Source: SAR202 cluster bacterium (GTDB lineage: Bacteria; Chloroflexota; Dehalococcoidia; SAR202; CAJWER01). Taken from it: 24,499 nt of DNA. Below the pieces are notes generated by a model, which worked only from the letters and a program-made list of their open reading frames with translations, made no database searches and was not told the DNA's origin. Positions 15,245 to 23,081 of this stretch are shown piece by piece. The stretch lies in contig JASLXL010000006.1 of NCBI GenBank assembly GCA_030740335.1, positions 1 through 24,499 of the forward strand, in the 5' to 3' direction. Made by a program: the position numbers and the translations under genes. How positions within the stretch are numbered: position 1 is the first letter of the stretch; each line of letters starts with the position of its first letter.

Positions 15245-16333
15245 TCAAAGTTTAGCTATCTCTTCCAAAACGGGCCAGAAATCCAGTTGATCGACAGCGT
15301 GGCTTCGGTAAATCCCTACCGCATTGGCGCCATTTGCTAACGCGACGCGGGCACCCTCAACCATTAGATCGGACTCTTGGAAGCTACCCGGATGATAGCA
15401 GGAGAGCTCGACTATGAGAGGACAGCGCCCCTTGATCAAGTCTGCCGCATACTTAGTCTGATGCGCGACCTTTTTCAGGTTCGAGTCTGTGCGGAACCAC
15501 AGGTAGAACTCGTCTACGATTCCCAGATCGACCCACGCTGGCCAATCCTGCAATACCTTGATGTACTCCTCCTGTTCACCTGCAATGATCGTGGTCGAGA
15601 AACTTATGTCAGGGAACCGTTGTTTGACCTTGTCTCTCGTCTCGATCAAGACACGCGTTATGTAGTCACTCCTGAACTGCATCCAATCGGCATCGTTATT
15701 GGGAAGGTTGAACGGGCTGCTACCGTGCTTGTCTTGAAATTCCGACACCACTCGGTCCTCATAACCGTATGGAACGACCCCGTTCTCGTCCTCGTTTCCC
15801 AGCACAAATTCCACCTGAAGTCCATCACCTCCGCCTGACTCCAGTGCGTCCAAGAACACCTTGGTCTGGTGGGCTCGTACCTCCGGAAACGCTGGACTCA
15901 AGTAGAGGTCTTCACCCGGTCTCAGGGCGTAGGATCTATCCCTGGTGAGACTTCGAAACTGAGGGTGTTGCCTCGCAAAATCGGTCATAGTCGTTGTAAC
16001 GGTAGGGCTATCCCATATGGGACGATGGCGATCCATAACCGCCCTCGCCTCAGAGGATCCCACTACGGGTCGGAGAAAGTCGAGCGACCACCCATAACCT
16101 ACCTTGGAGGATCCGTGACGTGGAAACGAATTGTAGTTGACATATGGATGAACTTCAATGCCGACGGCGTTGGCGGCCTCCGTCAACACTCTTGTCTGAT
16201 CACCGCCAATAATCTTGGTTATTCCGACGCTGGAACACTTTGATACCCAAGCTGCTACATCTTCAGGGAATGACAGATCACCAGGGCTACTTGAAACGAT
16301 AGGTGGGCCCCAAAGGACCAGTTGCCGATTCAT
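15245..16333 (-). CDS. Putative TIM-barrel glycosidase-like protein (GHL10/DUF187-like)
   Basis: A 362-residue protein without signal peptide or membrane segment, so probably cytoplasmic. The order of segments suggests a (beta/alpha)8 barrel: AAWVSKCSSVGITKIIGGD, AANAVGIEVHPYVNYNS, then SPAFPEVRAHQTKVFLDALESGGGDGLQVEFVLGNED, then YGYEDRVVSEFQDKHG, FRSDYITRVLIETRDKVKQRFP, and WVDLGIVDEFYLWF. This succession resembles the glycosyl-hydrolase-like family 10 (DUF187), in which a residue pair near the DGL-x-x-E/D strand and the following FRxDxITxxVxE helix are typical. The resemblance is to motif order, not full alignment. The gene has GGGA about nine bases before its ATG and sits 13 bp ahead of the binding-protein gene, so it is very likely the first gene of that operon. 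It may process the imported compound. Confidence 0.6.
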   Translation of the reverse strand: MNRQLVLWGPPIVSSSPGDLSFPEDVAAWVSKCSSVGITKIIGGDQTRVLTEAANAVGIEVHPYVNYNSFPRHGSSKVGYGWSLDFLRPVVGSSEARAVMDRHRPIWDSPTVTTTMTDFARQHPQFRSLTRDRSYALRPGEDLYLSPAFPEVRAHQTKVFLDALESGGGDGLQVEFVLGNEDENGVVPYGYEDRVVSEFQDKHGSSPFNLPNNDADWMQFRSDYITRVLIETRDKVKQRFPDISFSTTIIAGEQEEYIKVLQDWPAWVDLGIVDEFYLWFRTDSNLKKVAHQTKYAADLIKGRCPLIVELSCYHPGSFQESDLMVEGARVALANGANAVGIYRSHAVDQLDFWPVLEEIAKL

Positions 16334-16659
16334 GTGTCTAGGTCCCTTCCTTATCTCTTAGTGTCTCTTAGTTTTCTAGACACTACTTCTCCATCTTGCT
16401 CTTCTTTTTTGGTAGTCTTTTCCGGTATCAGGGCCATCAGGGCCGCGTCCAAAGCTTCTACTGGAACCAGCCTAATACCAGTGGCGATACTACTTGATGC
16501 ATGGGTATGAAGTCAAGTCTGCAGGAATGGTCTGGTTACCTGTGCACAGGTAACCTCGTGATATTTTCCTCCAGTGATATAAGAACTTTATCCGCACAAA
16601 ACAGAATGCATTTTGGCTAATTAACAAAACATAATTTAGGACGCGAATAGTTGCACTAC
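16334..16659. promoter_or_regulatory. Control region upstream of the transporter operon
   Basis: No gene. Near the operon start, three copies of a GTGTCT element occur: GTGTCTA at 16334-16340, GTGTCTC at 16361-16367, and TAGACAC (inverse) at 16377-16383; a 10-bp tandem TCTCTTAGTG/TCTCTTAGTT also spans them. Farther up lies the 22-bp palindrome described separately. The rightmost 100 bp (16560-16659) is AT-rich and probably contains the end of the aminotransferase transcript. No clear terminator hairpin follows the aminotransferase. Confidence 0.45.
16534..16555. promoter_or_regulatory. Perfect 22-bp palindrome, candidate operator
   Basis: GGTTACCTGTG (16534-16544) is followed at once by its exact reverse complement CACAGGTAACC (16545-16555), with no spacer. 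A perfect, loopless palindrome of this length is typical of binding sites for dimeric regulators and unlike a terminator. It stands about 200 bp upstream of the TIM-barrel gene and about 105 bp after the aminotransferase stop. No regulator gene is in the window. Confidence 0.6.
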
Positions 16660-17865
16660 TTAAATGAGTGTTTTCACCACATTTGCCAAGCGAGTAATAC
16701 CCTCTTTTATTTCCGTCTCTGTGTTGAAACTAAAGCAAAGACGCGCTTTGTTGCGGCCTTGATCTTCACCAGTGGCAAAATTAGGTCCTAAATCATATGT
16801 TACGCCCTCTTTCGCCGCAGGGCCAGAGGCCGCAACAAGATCGATATTGTCTTCCATAATTAGCCAAGTGTATAGCCCCCCTTCAGGGACGCTCCATGTT
16901 GCTATATCTATTAGGTTATCATGCAAAGCATCTAGCATAGCATCTCGTCTCGACTTAAGTACAAGATTCAATCTAACAAGGTGGTCGTCTAGCCTAGTAG
17001 TCGCGAATTTATAGACCGCCAGCGCCCCAAACTGAGTCACACCTCGACTCCCTTTGATAGCCATTACAGTTTCCAGTAATTGGCGGGATCCAACCAAGTA
17101 TCCTATACGCATACCAGGAACTATCATTTTGCTGAAAGTACCCGTGTGTATTACCAGTCCAGAGTCATCTAATGAAGCAATCGATGGTACAGGTTTGCCT
17201 TCGAATCTGAACTCAGCAATTCCGTCGTCTTCAACTATCGGGATGCCTTTCCTGACCGCGACATCTAATATCTCCCTACGTCTCTCGATCGGCATTGTCC
17301 AAGATTGAGGGTTTTGAAACGTCGGGATAAGATAAATCATCTTGGGTTTCTTCCCGGCTGCTAGAGACTCATCTATCGTTGTCTCCAGTGCATCCGGTAA
17401 CATACCCTCAGCATCGCTTTCAACACCGCGGATATCGGAACTGAATCGATTCAACGACCACAAAGTTCCGCCATAAACGAAGTCATCCACAATAACAACA
17501 TCACCCGGATCTACCAGTGCTTCTACAACAAAGTGAATCGCCTGTCCCGATCCCTCTGTCAAAAGAACTTCATCAGGGGTAAAGTCCATGTCTCGCTTTT
17601 CTGCTAGACGCTCAACGATATACTCCCTTAGAGGAGGATATCCCTGGGTATCAGGGTACACCGAAGCTGTATTACTCACTTCCTTGAGAACCTCACCCAT
17701 AGCGGCATGAGCCTCCATAATAGGTAAGCTTGCCGGATCAGGGTAAGACATGACAAACGGGTATGGGGGAAGAACTTTTCCCTTCCCTGGAAGCGGCAAA
17801 GGTTCTGGTGCTGTTTTAGACCTCAGCGGCCCGAAATTAAATTTTTCTAATTCGTTTGGATTCAC
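16660..17865 (-). CDS. PLP-dependent aminotransferase, class I/II (2-aminoadipate transaminase-like)
   Basis: A 401-residue fold-type I enzyme. The PLP lysine is Lys246 in TGTFSKMIVPGMRIGY; Asn185 in PTFQNPQ and Asp213/214 in VEDDGIAEFRF contact the cofactor; YPDTQGYPPLREYI and LTEGSGQAI are the family's N-terminal marks; the Arg in RLCFSF should bind the substrate carboxylate. The closest described type is the LysN/MocR-aminotransferase group, acting on 2-aminoadipate, aromatic or branched amino acids. The usual EDDxYGELRF is altered to EDDGIAEFRF. The start is GTG, with AGGAG five bases before it, and overlaps the upstream gene's stop by one base (TAGTG), so translation is coupled. Codon use is somewhat AT-richer than in the rest of the window. 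Substrate unknown. Confidence 0.88.
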   Translation of the reverse strand: MNPNELEKFNFGPLRSKTAPEPLPLPGKGKVLPPYPFVMSYPDPASLPIMEAHAAMGEVLKEVSNTASVYPDTQGYPPLREYIVERLAEKRDMDFTPDEVLLTEGSGQAIHFVVEALVDPGDVVIVDDFVYGGTLWSLNRFSSDIRGVESDAEGMLPDALETTIDESLAAGKKPKMIYLIPTFQNPQSWTMPIERRREILDVAVRKGIPIVEDDGIAEFRFEGKPVPSIASLDDSGLVIHTGTFSKMIVPGMRIGYLVGSRQLLETVMAIKGSRGVTQFGALAVYKFATTRLDDHLVRLNLVLKSRRDAMLDALHDNLIDIATWSVPEGGLYTWLIMEDNIDLVAASGPAAKEGVTYDLGPNFATGEDQGRNKARLCFSFNTETEIKEGITRLANVVKTLI

Positions 17866-19064
17866 TAGGCTCCTATCTTCACGCCATCTTGTATAGAACT
17901 TACCAAATGTCGAATTTCATCCTCAGTGTTGAATCCCGCTACAGATATTCGCATTCCAACATGATCTAGTCTGAGGGGTGCCGTTAACCACTGGGCCTTA
18001 ACTAATATGTTTCGATCTGTATCCAGCCATTTAACCAACCTGTGAAGATCGTCCTCAGTATAGCCGTCAAACGATAGAGTAGTGACTCCCGCAGATTTAC
18101 CAGGCTCAAGGGGTGTAAGTACGTTCACTCGAGATGTGTTTAACATCTCTTCCCGTAGGATGTTTGATAACGTTGATACGTGATCTCTGACCACATCCTG
18201 TCCCACATTTATCATGGTTCTGGCGGCCTCACCTAGACCTATTACAAGCGCATGGTTATAAGTGCCAAGTTCTGTTCTAGAACGTATGGTTGCTTTTTCT
18301 AACGGTGCGTCAGGCTTGGACCAAGCGCCAATATCCGGAGTGAAATAAGGCCTGAAACCTTCTGTATGGTCCGGTGCGACCCAAACATAGCCGCTCCCCA
18401 TCGGGCCCAACAACCATTTAGGTCCCGATCCTATCAAGTAATCACAGCCAAGCGACGGGACGTCTACTGGAAATTGCCCAATCGATTGAGCCGCATCCAC
18501 TAATACGGGGATATTCTTCTCATGAGCAAGTGCACTAGCCTCCCGCACAGGCATTATCCTTCCGTTCGGCGAAGCGACGTGGCTAATCAACAGCATCTTA
18601 GTTTTCTCAGTCATAGCACTCTCGAGTGATTCGAGAAAAGCTCCATCCGTCTCGTCCGCTTCCACCACCCGCACCTTGACCCCGCAGTCCTTCTCTAGAG
18701 CTCGCGACGCATCCGCCGTACTTACGTGCTCGATATTGGTCGTAAGAAATTCATCGCCTTCTTTCCAATCGACGTTACGAAGCACCCTTTGCAAAGACCG
18801 CGTTGTATTCGTACCAAGCCCAAGTTCATTAGGTTTAACATTTAGGAGCTCCGCAAGACTGTGCCTCGCTGCTTCCTCTTTGTCAACCAATAGTTGCCGT
18901 GTCGAAGGACGGGCGGGACCATGGTTAGCCTCGTATTGCATGCACTCGGCTACCACCTTCAATACGGTAGCGAGGGTAGGTCCGTACGTACCCGTCTGGA
19001 AATAAGCCACTTCATTGGTTACAGGTAGCTGTGACCGAAAATCATCCAAATTCATACGGCCCAT
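17865..19064 (-). CDS. PLP-dependent aminotransferase, class V (isopenicillin N epimerase-like)
   Basis: A 399-residue fold-type I enzyme of the class V/cysteine desulfurase superfamily. Lys216 in IGSGPKWLLGPMGSGYVWV is the PLP lysine; His113 in NIEHVS, Asp190 and Gln193 in VLVDAAQSIGQ are the cofactor contacts; FQTGTYGPT (22-30) is the usual N-terminal glycine-rich turn. No active-site Cys loop of IscS/SufS type is seen, and the sequence is closer to the isopenicillin-N-epimerase-like and kynureninase-like branch that acts on amino acids or peptides as lyase, epimerase or transaminase. AGGAGA eight bases upstream supports ATG 19064. It is the first gene of a two-gene unit with the class I/II enzyme and lies 97 bp downstream of tRNA-Gln. 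Confidence 0.88.
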   Translation of the reverse strand: MGRMNLDDFRSQLPVTNEVAYFQTGTYGPTLATVLKVVAECMQYEANHGPARPSTRQLLVDKEEAARHSLAELLNVKPNELGLGTNTTRSLQRVLRNVDWKEGDEFLTTNIEHVSTADASRALEKDCGVKVRVVEADETDGAFLESLESAMTEKTKMLLISHVASPNGRIMPVREASALAHEKNIPVLVDAAQSIGQFPVDVPSLGCDYLIGSGPKWLLGPMGSGYVWVAPDHTEGFRPYFTPDIGAWSKPDAPLEKATIRSRTELGTYNHALVIGLGEAARTMINVGQDVVRDHVSTLSNILREEMLNTSRVNVLTPLEPGKSAGVTTLSFDGYTEDDLHRLVKWLDTDRNILVKAQWLTAPLRLDHVGMRISVAGFNTEDEIRHLVSSIQDGVKIGA

Positions 19065-19161
19065 TTCTAGATCTCCTAATGTTGACGTTTAGAGTCGTTT
19101 ACCCTAGCCATTCCTACTTCTGAGCAATGCTCGGAGCCCCTTGTTAATGCGATGCATCGCT

Positions 19162-19235
19162 TGGCTGCCCGGCCAGGATTCGAACCTGGGTCAAAGGATT
19201 CAAAGTCCTTTGTGTTGCCACTACACCACCGGGCA
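19162..19235 (-). tRNA. tRNA-Gln (anticodon TTG)
   Basis: The minus strand forms a 74-nt cloverleaf including encoded CCA: acceptor TGCCCGG/CCGGGCA, discriminator G, anticodon stem AAGGA/TCCTT, loop CTTTGAA giving anticodon TTG, and T loop GTTCGAATC. T-A as first acceptor pair and discriminator G agree with glutamine tRNAs. Its 3' end points to the aminotransferase block; no copy of its 3' half was found at the far end of that block. Confidence 0.97.
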
Positions 19236-19259
19236 ATGCGATACCTGATCGACAGCCGG

Positions 19260-19553
19260 TCAGACCGCTCCGTCGTCTGGAGGTTGATCGTCCGGCGGCG
19301 CGTCACCTCGTAGGTGCCACACCACCTGGAAGAAGTTCAGTGACCAGCCTACTCCAAAAACCGCCGGCGTAAACACCCGCGATTCATCGGGGTTCCAAAA
19401 CCGGCGGCGCAGCCTCTCCATCGTCGGCATGCGGAAGTCGTAAGGCACATTCAAGATCCGCCCATCGGGCTGCTTTGTCCGGTACGCGTACACCGCGGCA
19501 GCAACAGTCAACGCCATCGTCGCTGTCTGCAGTATTGCACTCAACGTCCTCAC
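19260..19553 (-). CDS. DUF5808 domain membrane protein
   Basis: A 97-residue protein with an N-terminal membrane helix (about 5-24, AILQTATMALTVAAAVYAY) and a DUF5808-type core: RRRFWNPDESRVFTPAVFGVGWSLNF (about 49-74), which corresponds to the family pattern FNPDDPRxFVPKxFGxGWxLNF. The tail (DAPPDDQPPDDGAV) is acidic and low in complexity. DUF5808 proteins are small membrane proteins of unknown role found in many Gram-positive-type and Chloroflexota genomes. The start is GTG at 19553, with AGGAGG nine bases upstream. It is 24 bp from tRNA-Gln on the same strand and might share its transcript. Confidence 0.8.
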   Translation of the reverse strand: MRTLSAILQTATMALTVAAAVYAYRTKQPDGRILNVPYDFRMPTMERLRRRFWNPDESRVFTPAVFGVGWSLNFFQVVWHLRGDAPPDDQPPDDGAV

Positions 19554-19785
19554 AGCTACCGGCCTCCTGAATCGATCGAGCCCTTCGTGCTATCCTCACC
19601 ACTGACCTCATAGCTCTAATATAACCTATGGCGCACCCAACCGCCCATTTTGCAGCGTCCATGCGAAACATCTATACTACGCGACGGTCGCGCCGAACAC
19701 TTAGGCCCTTTCCAGCGACATATATCGACGATTCGCCCTAATCCGTAGACACGTCAAGACGGCACCCCCGCTATTAGGAGGCCGC

Positions 19786-20661
19786 ATGGACGAATCGAGA
19801 AACATCACCAAGGTTCAGGAGCTCGCCATCCGCAGCCGATAAACACGTTAGAGTGACAGGCTATACCGCGATCCTTCTGGCGGATGGCAGGGTGCTCGTC
19901 ACCGGAGATCTCCTTCACTCACCCGATGCAGTTGACGCGGGCGGCTATCCGTTGGGTACCCTGGTTCCTATCGCCGATCTGTATGATCCGGACACCAACT
20001 CCTGATCCGTCACCGGACAGATGACCCGCCGACGAATCTGGCTCCAGGCAACGCTCCTGGAAGACGGCACGGCACTAGAAGTCGGCGGCAGAGGTAACAT
20101 GTCGACCCCGCGTCCTACGGCCGACATATACTACCTTGCCACAAATACATGGTCGCCAACTGACCAGTTCTTCCGCGATCGGTTCGACCACAGCGAGACC
20201 ATCCTCGGCGACGGCTCGGTGTTGATCGCCGGCTGCATGAGCGGTGACCCTCAAGCCCCTACCCTAGCCACAACGGCCCCGGTCTATGATCCTGCCGCCC
20301 GGTATCTCGCCCTCGTCAATGGTCCGGCTAAAGCGCGTCATGACCACGGGGAGATCCTACTATTCGACGGGACGGTGCTAGTGGTGGGTGGACGAATTCT
20401 CGAAGGTGAAATAATCGCCTCAGCCGAGATATTTGACCCTTCAAATGGGAGATGGCGGTCTGCAGGTAGTTTGCAACGCGCTAGTCGCAGCCCGGTCTTG
20501 AACGTCCTGGTAAACCGCACGGTTCTGGCACGAGTGAGTTTCGACGACGAGGACTGCCTCACTTCGTCGGGATTTTCAACCCAGATACTAACATTTGGAC
20601 TGAGGAACAGCCTCCCCGGCGTCCATGGATGTACCAAGTGACACCTGAGACTGTACACTAG
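19786..20661 (+). pseudogene. Kelch-repeat protein, degraded (frameshifts and in-frame TGA)
   Basis: Four kelch-type blade motifs are readable: ILLADGRVLVTGD (about 19871-19909), TLLEDGTALEVGGR, TILGDGSVLIAGC and ILLFDGTVLVVGGR, with blade ends LYDPDTNS, VYDPAA and IFDPSNGRWRSAG. The gene is broken at least three times. An ATG at 19786 with a good AGGAGG begins MDESRNITKVQ but stops at TAA after 18 codons, and the kelch frame resumes one base off. At 20003-20005 a TGA replaces the Trp expected in DPDTNSW. Near 20573-20576 a T4 run has lost a base: the shifted frame continues FNPDTNIWTEEQPPRRPW to a TAG at 20659-20661. The TAG is five bases before the next gene, suggesting an earlier operon. 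Such proteins are often secreted sugar-binding or galactose-oxidase-like; a signal peptide is no longer seen. Confidence 0.82.
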
Positions 20662-20666
20662 ACGCC

Positions 20667-21500
20667 ATGACATTCGACTACCTTGGCCTGCCTTCCGATG
20701 TCCTGCTCTGGAAGGCCGGCATTCTGACCGCAGCCTCTTTCGCCATCGGAGTTCTCGGAGGGTTCGTGGGCCTGGCATTGGGGACCATGCGACTCCCGAC
20801 GCTCCTGCTCATAGGTGTGCCTGCCCCCGTCGCCGCCGGCACCAACATCATCGTCAGCGGCGCAAGCTCCGTCGTTGGCGCTATCAGCCACTATCGCGGC
20901 GGACGCGTTAACCTGCGCCTAGTCGTCACAATGGGGCTCCCGAGCTTCGTCGGCGCATTCATCGGCGGCTTCTACGCACATCTCGCTCCCGAAGACCTGC
21001 TGATCTTCGCTGTAGGCGTTCTGGTCCTGTGGCAGGGGGTTGAGCTGGTGAACAGGGCCGGGCGAGAGGTAGCGTCAGGCGCATCGGGCTCGGCCTTCGC
21101 CGACACCGTAGCCGCCTCATCGGGGCCTGCGAAGACCAGTCGCACAACCGTGGCCTCAACCATCGGTCTGGTCATAGGGCTGGTCGGCGGGGCAGTCGGA
21201 CTAATCCTAGGGAGCCTGAGGATACCGGCCCTGATACGCATTCTCGAAGTCGACCCGAGAATCGCCTCCGGTACCAACATGGTCATAGGCACGCTCATGG
21301 GCGCCACCGGCTGGATAGCCCACGTCGCCCGCGGCAACGTCGACTACCCCCTCATGTTCCTTCTGACAACAAGCGCCATGATCGGCGTAGTCATAGGATC
21401 ACGGTACACAGGGCGCGTCAGCCTGCAAGGCCTGATAATGACGATGGGCGTCGTGATGATAGGAATCGGAGCACTGCTAATAGGACGCGGGGCGTTTTAG
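20667..21500 (+). CDS. TauE/SafE family membrane permease
   Basis: A 277-residue integral membrane protein of the sulfite exporter TauE/SafE family, which moves sulfonates, sulfite or other small organic anions. The two-fold internal repeat of the family is plain: FVGLALGTMRLPTLLLIGVP...GTNIIVSGASSVVGAISHYRGGRVN (about 33-90) against AVGLILGSLRIPALIRILEVDP...GTNMVIGTLMGATGWIAHVARGNVD (about 178-235). Seven to eight helices are expected, with a cytoplasmic or periplasmic loop at about 135-160. It follows the kelch pseudogene by five bases and has no clear ribosome-binding site of its own, which suggests it was once translated by coupling to that gene. Substrate cannot be told from sequence. 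Confidence 0.9.
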   Translation: MTFDYLGLPSDVLLWKAGILTAASFAIGVLGGFVGLALGTMRLPTLLLIGVPAPVAAGTNIIVSGASSVVGAISHYRGGRVNLRLVVTMGLPSFVGAFIGGFYAHLAPEDLLIFAVGVLVLWQGVELVNRAGREVASGASGSAFADTVAASSGPAKTSRTTVASTIGLVIGLVGGAVGLILGSLRIPALIRILEVDPRIASGTNMVIGTLMGATGWIAHVARGNVDYPLMFLLTTSAMIGVVIGSRYTGRVSLQGLIMTMGVVMIGIGALLIGRGAF

Positions 21501-21626
21501 GCACTGCGCGCGCTCAGTGAGGTCAAGGGTAGTGCGCCAAGGGGCCAAGTCCACACACATCCCCAGCTACGCCAGCGACCTGGCTCCGAAATTCCACACT
21601 ATCTTCCCCTAGCCCCCAGTCCCTGC

Positions 21627-22952
21627 CTACACCAGACCCTGAGCCCGCACGGCATTCAGCGACCGCTCGGCAGCCTCGACCGTCTCGTCGATGTCCAGGT
21701 CCGTGTGGACGGAGCTTACGATGAACCTCTGACCACCATCTGCACCGTTTGAATACATCTCCAGCTCCAGCTGATGACGTACCGTGCGATCCTCCACCTT
21801 GTGCTGGTCCTCATCCGACATCAAACAGACCTCGTGGTCACACTCATGGTCCACGCCTAGACGCAGGAAGATTGCCGACCCAACACCGGCAGCGCATCCT
21901 GGTATCTCCAGCTTGGACAGAACGTCGTTCAGGCCCGCCTTGAGGCGATTGGCCGCCGCAGTAGCCCGGTCGTTGATAGGCTGAGTCGACAGCAGTTCCA
22001 GAGCCTTCGCTCCGGCCGCCGCCGAAAGTGGGTTAGCGTTGAAGGTCCCGTTGTGACCGACACGCGTGTTTGCGTTGAAACTGGGATCGTCGCGAAGTTG
22101 AATCATGTCGATGATCTCGGCCTTGCCCGTAACCGCACCCCCCGGCAGGCCGCCGCCCAGGATCTTGGCCAGCGTACACAAATCCGGTGTGACGCCGTAG
22201 TAGCCCTGAGCGCCCCCCTTCGACGTCCTGAATCCTGTCACCACCTCGTCGAAGATCAGCACGACGCCGAGCCTCTCGGTGAGCTCTCGCAGCTCGCTCA
22301 GGAAGCTTGGACGCACCGGCCAAAGACCCATGTGCGCGCCCGTAGGCTCAATGATTACCGCAGCCACGTCGTCGGTTTTCAGTGCCTCCTCGACAAGCGA
22401 GATGTTGTTGACCGGCAACGAGGTAACCGTGCCCTTGACCTCCTCAGGCACGCCGCCATCTCCGGTATTCTCCGCCAGCAGATAGTCATGCCAGCCGTGA
22501 AAATGGTCATCGAATTTTATGATGCGGGACTTGCCCGTGTATGAACGAGCCATCCGAAGCGCCATCAGCGTCGCCTCGGTACCCGAGCTGTGGAAACGCA
22601 CCTTTTCGGAGCACGGAATCAATTCTCGGACCAAGCTTCCCCACTTGATCTCCAACTCCGTGGACGCCGCATAGTGAGTACCCCTGGTCATCTGATCGCT
22701 GACTGCAGCGACGATCTCCGGGTGGCTATGTCCGAGGATCAGGGCCCCGTGGCCGCCCTTGTAGTCAATGATCTCTTGGCCGTCCACATCCCACTTGCGG
22801 GCCCCAAGGCCGTGGGACGCGAAATACGGGAACGGCTTCAGGTTCCTAGCATCGTGGGTTACCCCGTTGGGGAACAGGTCCTTTGAGGTTGCGTACAGGT
22901 CAGCGCACTTTGGGTGTGCGTCAATATAGCGTTGTTCGATTGGCGTTGGCAT
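21627..22952 (-). CDS. Class III aminotransferase, glutamate-1-semialdehyde aminomutase-like
   Basis: A 441-residue PLP enzyme. Lys263 in TLAKILGGGLPGGAVTGK binds PLP; Asp235 in IFDEVVTGFR contacts the pyridine nitrogen; HSSGTEATLMALRMAR (121-136) binds the phosphate; GHNGTFNANPL (299-309) is the GSAM-type GTxxxNP motif. GSAM (HemL) makes 5-aminolevulinate, but members with an insert such as VDHECDHEVCLMSDEDQHKV (about 354-373, rich in Asp, His and Cys) and no other heme genes nearby are usually general omega-aminotransferases. I therefore do not assign hemL. GAGG seven bases before the ATG supports the start. It is divergent from the propeller glycosidase-like gene and may share its control with it. 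Confidence 0.87.
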   Translation of the reverse strand: MPTPIEQRYIDAHPKCADLYATSKDLFPNGVTHDARNLKPFPYFASHGLGARKWDVDGQEIIDYKGGHGALILGHSHPEIVAAVSDQMTRGTHYAASTELEIKWGSLVRELIPCSEKVRFHSSGTEATLMALRMARSYTGKSRIIKFDDHFHGWHDYLLAENTGDGGVPEEVKGTVTSLPVNNISLVEEALKTDDVAAVIIEPTGAHMGLWPVRPSFLSELRELTERLGVVLIFDEVVTGFRTSKGGAQGYYGVTPDLCTLAKILGGGLPGGAVTGKAEIIDMIQLRDDPSFNANTRVGHNGTFNANPLSAAAGAKALELLSTQPINDRATAAANRLKAGLNDVLSKLEIPGCAAGVGSAIFLRLGVDHECDHEVCLMSDEDQHKVEDRTVRHQLELEMYSNGADGGQRFIVSSVHTDLDIDETVEAAERSLNAVRAQGLV

Positions 22953-23081
22953 TCGTATCCTCTACAATGTGCGCGGGCTCGGCGCGTATTGCGGACAATT
23001 ATAGACTGCGGCCTACGTAATGCAACGCTGACACCACCATGGAACGCATGCTTACGCGCGGCCCGGAAACAGGAGCACCAC
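22953..23081. promoter_or_regulatory. Divergent intergenic region, 129 bp
   Basis: Short region between the class III aminotransferase and the propeller protein, which must hold both promoters. AGGAG at 23071-23075 is the ribosome-binding site for the plus-strand gene. No clear promoter boxes or palindromes were seen. Confidence 0.4.

Noticed and set aside
19162..19235. tRNA-Gln as attachment site of an integrative element
   Set aside because: No integrase gene and no copy of the tRNA 3' end were found at the other boundary of the block.
20003..20005. In-frame TGA read as selenocysteine or tryptophan
   Set aside because: The gene has two further frame lesions, the expected residue is the blade Trp, no selenocysteine hairpin is seen after it, and other genes here use TGA as a normal stop.
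21627..22952. Assignment of the class III aminotransferase as hemL
   Set aside because: The fold and motifs fit, but the insert and the absence of heme genes nearby argue for a general aminotransferase; the specific name is not supported.
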